Source: Deltaproteobacteria bacterium
GTDB lineage: Bacteria; Desulfobacterota; Dissulfuribacteria; Dissulfuribacterales; UBA3076
Reading direction: 5' to 3'
DNA length: 45,598 nt
Assembly: GCA_027004715.1 (NCBI GenBank)
Contig: JALTHG010000090.1
Coordinates: 1 to 45,598 of the forward strand
Part shown: positions 42,282-45,598 of the stretch, one piece after another
Position numbering within the stretch: the stretch's first letter is position 1
Layout: each line of letters opens with the position of its first letter
Program-made: the position numbers and the translations under genes
Notes under the pieces: generated by a model
The model's database searches: none
The model's input: the letters and a program-made list of their open reading frames with translations, nothing else
What the model was told of the DNA's origin: nothing

Positions 42282-44858
42282 ATGCCAATGCCCATTATCC
42301 AAAAGATCACGATCGTCCCTAATCTGCCAGAACGCCTGATGCCTCTCATGTCTATTGCACGCAACCTCTGGTGGACCTGGACACCCGAAGCAATCCACCT
42401 CTTTCAGGATATGGATCGGGAGGTCTGGGAGAGGTGTGGACACAACCCGGTGGCCATGTTGGGTACCATTGAGCAGCCACGGCTGGAGATGCTTGAGCAA
42501 GATGATATCTTTCTTACCAGGATGGAGAATGTCCAGAGGGAACTGGAAAGATATCTATCCTTTCATACCTGGTATGAAAAAAAGGTCAGTAAAGACGTGG
42601 CAGATCACGATGTAATAGCCTACTTTTCTGCCGAATTTGGCCTCCATGAGAGCCTTCCCCTATATTCCGGAGGCCTTGGGATCCTTGCTGGTGACCATAT
42701 GAAGTCTGCCAGTGATATGGGACTTCCTGTAGTAGGAATTGGACTCCTCTATAAGCATGGATATTTTCACCAATATCTCAATCCTGATGGATGGCAACAG
42801 GAGACCTATCCCTCCAATGACTTTTACAACATGCCTCTGGACCTGGTCAGAGACAAAAATGGGGATCCTCTTATGGTCAAAGTGGAGATCGAGGATAGAG
42901 AGGTCTACGTGCGGGTCTGGTCTCTGAATGTAGGCCGAATCAAGATCTACATGCTGGATACAGATGTACCCCTAAATTCTCAACCAGATAGACAGATTAC
43001 TTCCTATCTCTATGGAGGTAGTCTTGAGACCAGACTTCAGCAGGAAATAGTGCTGGGGATAGGGGGAATAAGGGCCCTCAAGGCCCTTGGCCTGTGTTAT
43101 TCAGTATGCCACATGAATGAAGGTCACTCGGCCTTTATGGCCCTGGAACGTCTGATCCAGATAATGGCTACAGAAGGTCTGTCTTACCCCGAGGCCCTTG
43201 AGGTCGTGCGGGCCACAAGTGTATTCACTACACATACACCTGTTCCTGCTGGCATAGACCACTTCCCACCAGAAATGATCCGCAGATACTTTGAAAGGCG
43301 TGCAGAACAGATAGGGATTGGGATCAATGCCTTGTTGGGTCTCGGAAGGATTCATCCCTATAATCAGACCGAAGATTTCTGTATGGCAGTACTGGCTATC
43401 AAGATGGCCTCCCAGACCAATGGTGTGAGCAAGCTACACGAAAAAGTCACACGAGAGATGTGGAGTGGCATATGGCCCCAGATCCCAAAACATGAAGTCC
43501 CAATAACACATGTAGACAATGGTGTGCATATACTCAGTTGGCTCTCAAATGAGATGTCTCGTCTCTATGAGCGCTATCTAGGATCGAGATGGATCGATAA
43601 CCCTGCCAATCACGATATATGGAAGAGAGTTGATCTGATTCCAGATTTTGAGCTCTGGAGGAGTAAAGAGAGACTCAGAGAGAGGCTTATATCATTTGCC
43701 AGGGCAAGACTCAAGAGACAGCTCAAGGCAAAAGGTGTCGCAAGTTATGAGTTAAAACAGGCCGATGAAGTCTTGGACTCTGAGGCCCTCACTATAGGCT
43801 TTGCCAGGCGCTTTGCGGCCTACAAGCGCTCCACCCTACTCTTCCGAAATCCAGAGAGACTCAGGAAGATGATAAGTCAGGAAGACCGTCCTGTACAGTT
43901 TATCTTTAGTGGCAAGGCCCATCCCAAAGATAAATATGGCAAGGAACTCATCCATAAGGTTGTGCAGATGGCCAACAAGCCCGAGTTCCGAAAGCATATA
44001 GTCTTTATAGAGAACTACGATATAGAAGTGGCCAGGTATCTGGTTCAGGGAGTAGATGTCTGGCTCAATACCCCTCTACGTCCCATGGAGGCCAGTGGAA
44101 CCAGTGGCATGAAGGTCACTGCCAACGGCGGGATCAACCTCAGTATCCTCGATGGGTGGTGGTGTGAGGGTTACAAGGGAAACAATGGCTGGGCCATAGG
44201 TGCAGGAGAAGAATACAAGGATCGTGAATACCAGGACGATATAGAGAGTCAACTTCTCTACGAATTACTGGAAAATACTGTAATACCTTTATATTACAAT
44301 AGATCTGCCCACAATGTCCCCTCTGGATGGGTAGAGGTAATGAAGAATTCTATCAAGACTATATGTCCTTTTTTCAATACAAACCGTATGGTGGAAGAAT
44401 ATGCCAACAAATTCTATCTGCCAGGTATTGCCAAATGGCATCTATTAGCAAAAGATGGCTGGAAAGAGGCAAAAAAGCTGTCTCAGTGGAAACAAAAGAC
44501 ATCAGAGGCATGGCATGGAGTCAAGATATTGGACGTCCAGGTCCCACTTAATGGGTCTCCGAAGGTGGGAGACCGCCTGCCAATCAGGAGCACAATAGAC
44601 CTCGCTGGACTGGCCCCAGAGGAGGTGCGAGTCGAGGCATACATCGGCCGTCTGGACGACAAGGGAGAGGTCCCTGAGGGTTATCCCCTGCCACTCCTTC
44701 CCACAGGGGAACAACATGAAGGAAAATTTGTCTTTGAAGGGACGATCCTCTGCCTGTCAAGTGGAAGAATAGGTTTTACTATCCGGTGTTATCCTTTTAA
44801 AAATGAACTCAGCCACAAGTTTGAACTCGGACTCCTGACCTGGTGGGAGGCCACCTGA
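42282..44858 (+). CDS. glgP: Alpha-glucan (glycogen/maltodextrin) phosphorylase, GT35
   Basis: An 858-residue PLP enzyme that releases glucose 1-phosphate from glycogen or maltodextrin. It is the DUF3417-containing bacterial/archaeal form: NLPERLMPLMSIARNLWWTW at the N-terminus. Then VIAYFSAEFGLHESLPLYSG, GGLGILAGDHMKSASDMGLP, VCHMNEGHSAFMALER, TVFTTHTPVPAGIDHFP-type sequence (here SVFTTHTPVPAG) and IGFARRFAAYKRSTLL. The PLP lysine lies in EASGTSGMKVTANGGINLSI. The C-terminal 110 residues form an extra strand-rich domain. ATG 42282 or 42288; it follows clpA by 7 bp, so it is probably co-transcribed. Confidence 0.93.
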   Translation: MPMPIIQKITIVPNLPERLMPLMSIARNLWWTWTPEAIHLFQDMDREVWERCGHNPVAMLGTIEQPRLEMLEQDDIFLTRMENVQRELERYLSFHTWYEKKVSKDVADHDVIAYFSAEFGLHESLPLYSGGLGILAGDHMKSASDMGLPVVGIGLLYKHGYFHQYLNPDGWQQETYPSNDFYNMPLDLVRDKNGDPLMVKVEIEDREVYVRVWSLNVGRIKIYMLDTDVPLNSQPDRQITSYLYGGSLETRLQQEIVLGIGGIRALKALGLCYSVCHMNEGHSAFMALERLIQIMATEGLSYPEALEVVRATSVFTTHTPVPAGIDHFPPEMIRRYFERRAEQIGIGINALLGLGRIHPYNQTEDFCMAVLAIKMASQTNGVSKLHEKVTREMWSGIWPQIPKHEVPITHVDNGVHILSWLSNEMSRLYERYLGSRWIDNPANHDIWKRVDLIPDFELWRSKERLRERLISFARARLKRQLKAKGVASYELKQADEVLDSEALTIGFARRFAAYKRSTLLFRNPERLRKMISQEDRPVQFIFSGKAHPKDKYGKELIHKVVQMANKPEFRKHIVFIENYDIEVARYLVQGVDVWLNTPLRPMEASGTSGMKVTANGGINLSILDGWWCEGYKGNNGWAIGAGEEYKDREYQDDIESQLLYELLENTVIPLYYNRSAHNVPSGWVEVMKNSIKTICPFFNTNRMVEEYANKFYLPGIAKWHLLAKDGWKEAKKLSQWKQKTSEAWHGVKILDVQVPLNGSPKVGDRLPIRSTIDLAGLAPEEVRVEAYIGRLDDKGEVPEGYPLPLLPTGEQHEGKFVFEGTILCLSSGRIGFTIRCYPFKNELSHKFELGLLTWWEAT

Positions 44859-44872
44859 ACCCCTACCCTTCC

Positions 44873-44910
44873 CTGGCCAGCGGCCTTCCTGTCAAGAGGC
44901 CGCTGGCCAG
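44873..44910. terminator. Perfect 13-bp inverted repeat between converging genes
   Basis: CTGGCCAGCGGCC (44873-44885) and GGCCGCTGGCCAG (44898-44910) flank a 12-base loop. There is no T-run, so it may be a Rho-independent-like stop in both directions or simply part of the CTGGCC repeat family. It lies between glgP and adk. Confidence 0.55.
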
Positions 44911-44912
44911 GA

Positions 44913-44955
44913 GGGGAATGTGAACAGTTACCCTCTCCCTTAAAGGGGAGAGGGT
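44913..44955. repeat. Dispersed motif plus C-rich/G-rich palindrome
   Basis: GGGGAATGTGAACAGTTAC (44913-44931), followed by CCCTCTCCCTTAAAGGGG and AGAGGG (44931-44954). Both families seen at 38.6-38.8 kb occur side by side here. Confidence 0.7.
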
Positions 44956-44974
44956 ATGGGTGAGAAGGAACTTC

Positions 44975-45598
<624 letters not shown>

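Overview
The window reads as a stretch of chromosome from an anaerobic, flagellated, Gram-negative bacterium, most likely a member of the Desulfobacterota (former Deltaproteobacteria). This is inference from gene content: a RACo-type corrinoid-protein activator, a DUF39 homocysteine-biosynthesis protein, a FliA sigma factor with an FlgM-like anti-sigma remnant, a PilZ protein, envelope genes of a diderm (RseP, HldE2-like heptose adenylyltransferase) and a PAS kinase with a cysteine-rich insert. From about 2.3 kb onward the sequence has one style: moderate GC, arginine mostly AGA/AGG and many ATA isoleucines. The first 2 kb is visibly more GC-rich and uses other codons.

Layout. 1-2018: the end of a ribosomally made peptide (RiPP) cluster of lasso type on the minus strand: HPr-kinase-like protein, PqqD-like recognition protein (B1), transglutaminase-like leader protease (B2), and a previously hidden precursor-like peptide cut by the window edge. 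2019-3120: AT-rich spacer with a 13-bp inverted repeat, then two decayed transposases (IS3-like on minus, IS701/IS4-like on plus). 3211-4038: a decayed metallo-beta-lactamase-fold gene. 4254-4326: tRNA-Glu with its own promoter. 4427-10368: a large GalT/HIT-like protein of unknown role, a RACo protein, and a translationally coupled pair of sugar epimerase and a nitrilase-heptose adenylyltransferase fusion. 10642-20633: FliA, PilZ, a small exported protein, AmmeMemoRadiSam enzyme, holA, an MFS transporter, proC, a Gate-domain membrane protein, a eukaryotic-type HisA, an exported nuclease-like protein with helix-hairpin-helix repeats and a small zinc-ribbon protein.

20655-27932 (minus) is the classic translation/envelope operon rpsB-tsf-pyrH-frr-uppS-cdsA-dxr-rseP, continuing here into tsaB. 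28247-31188: a sodium-dependent transporter, rarA and a CAT-anticodon tRNA whose promoter overlaps the rarA stop codon. 31346-33289: a coiled-coil/zinc-ribbon protein, the RNase P RNA gene (class A, no protein gene there) and panB. 33415-36580: a coiled-coil protein, a 38-residue basic protein too short for usual gene calling, a DUF39 protein, HU, and an FlgM-like reading frame that looks frameshifted. 36753-38506 (minus): PAS histidine kinase and a coupled methyltransferase. 38941-44858: tlyA, clpS, clpA and an alpha-glucan phosphorylase. 44975-45598: adenylate kinase, cut by the window edge.

Intergenic spaces from 8 kb onward carry two dispersed repeat families: a GGGAATGTGAACGGTTAC-type motif, often next to a CTGGCC hairpin, and a C-rich/G-rich palindrome (CCCTCTCCCC/GGGGAGAGGG). 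The most novel candidate is the RiPP cluster at the left edge: its precursor has a W-x-x-P leader motif fitting the PqqD partner but lacks the usual lasso core signature, and no lasso cyclase is visible. Other points of interest are the nitrilase fusion with serine at the catalytic cysteine position, and the eukaryotic-type HisA.
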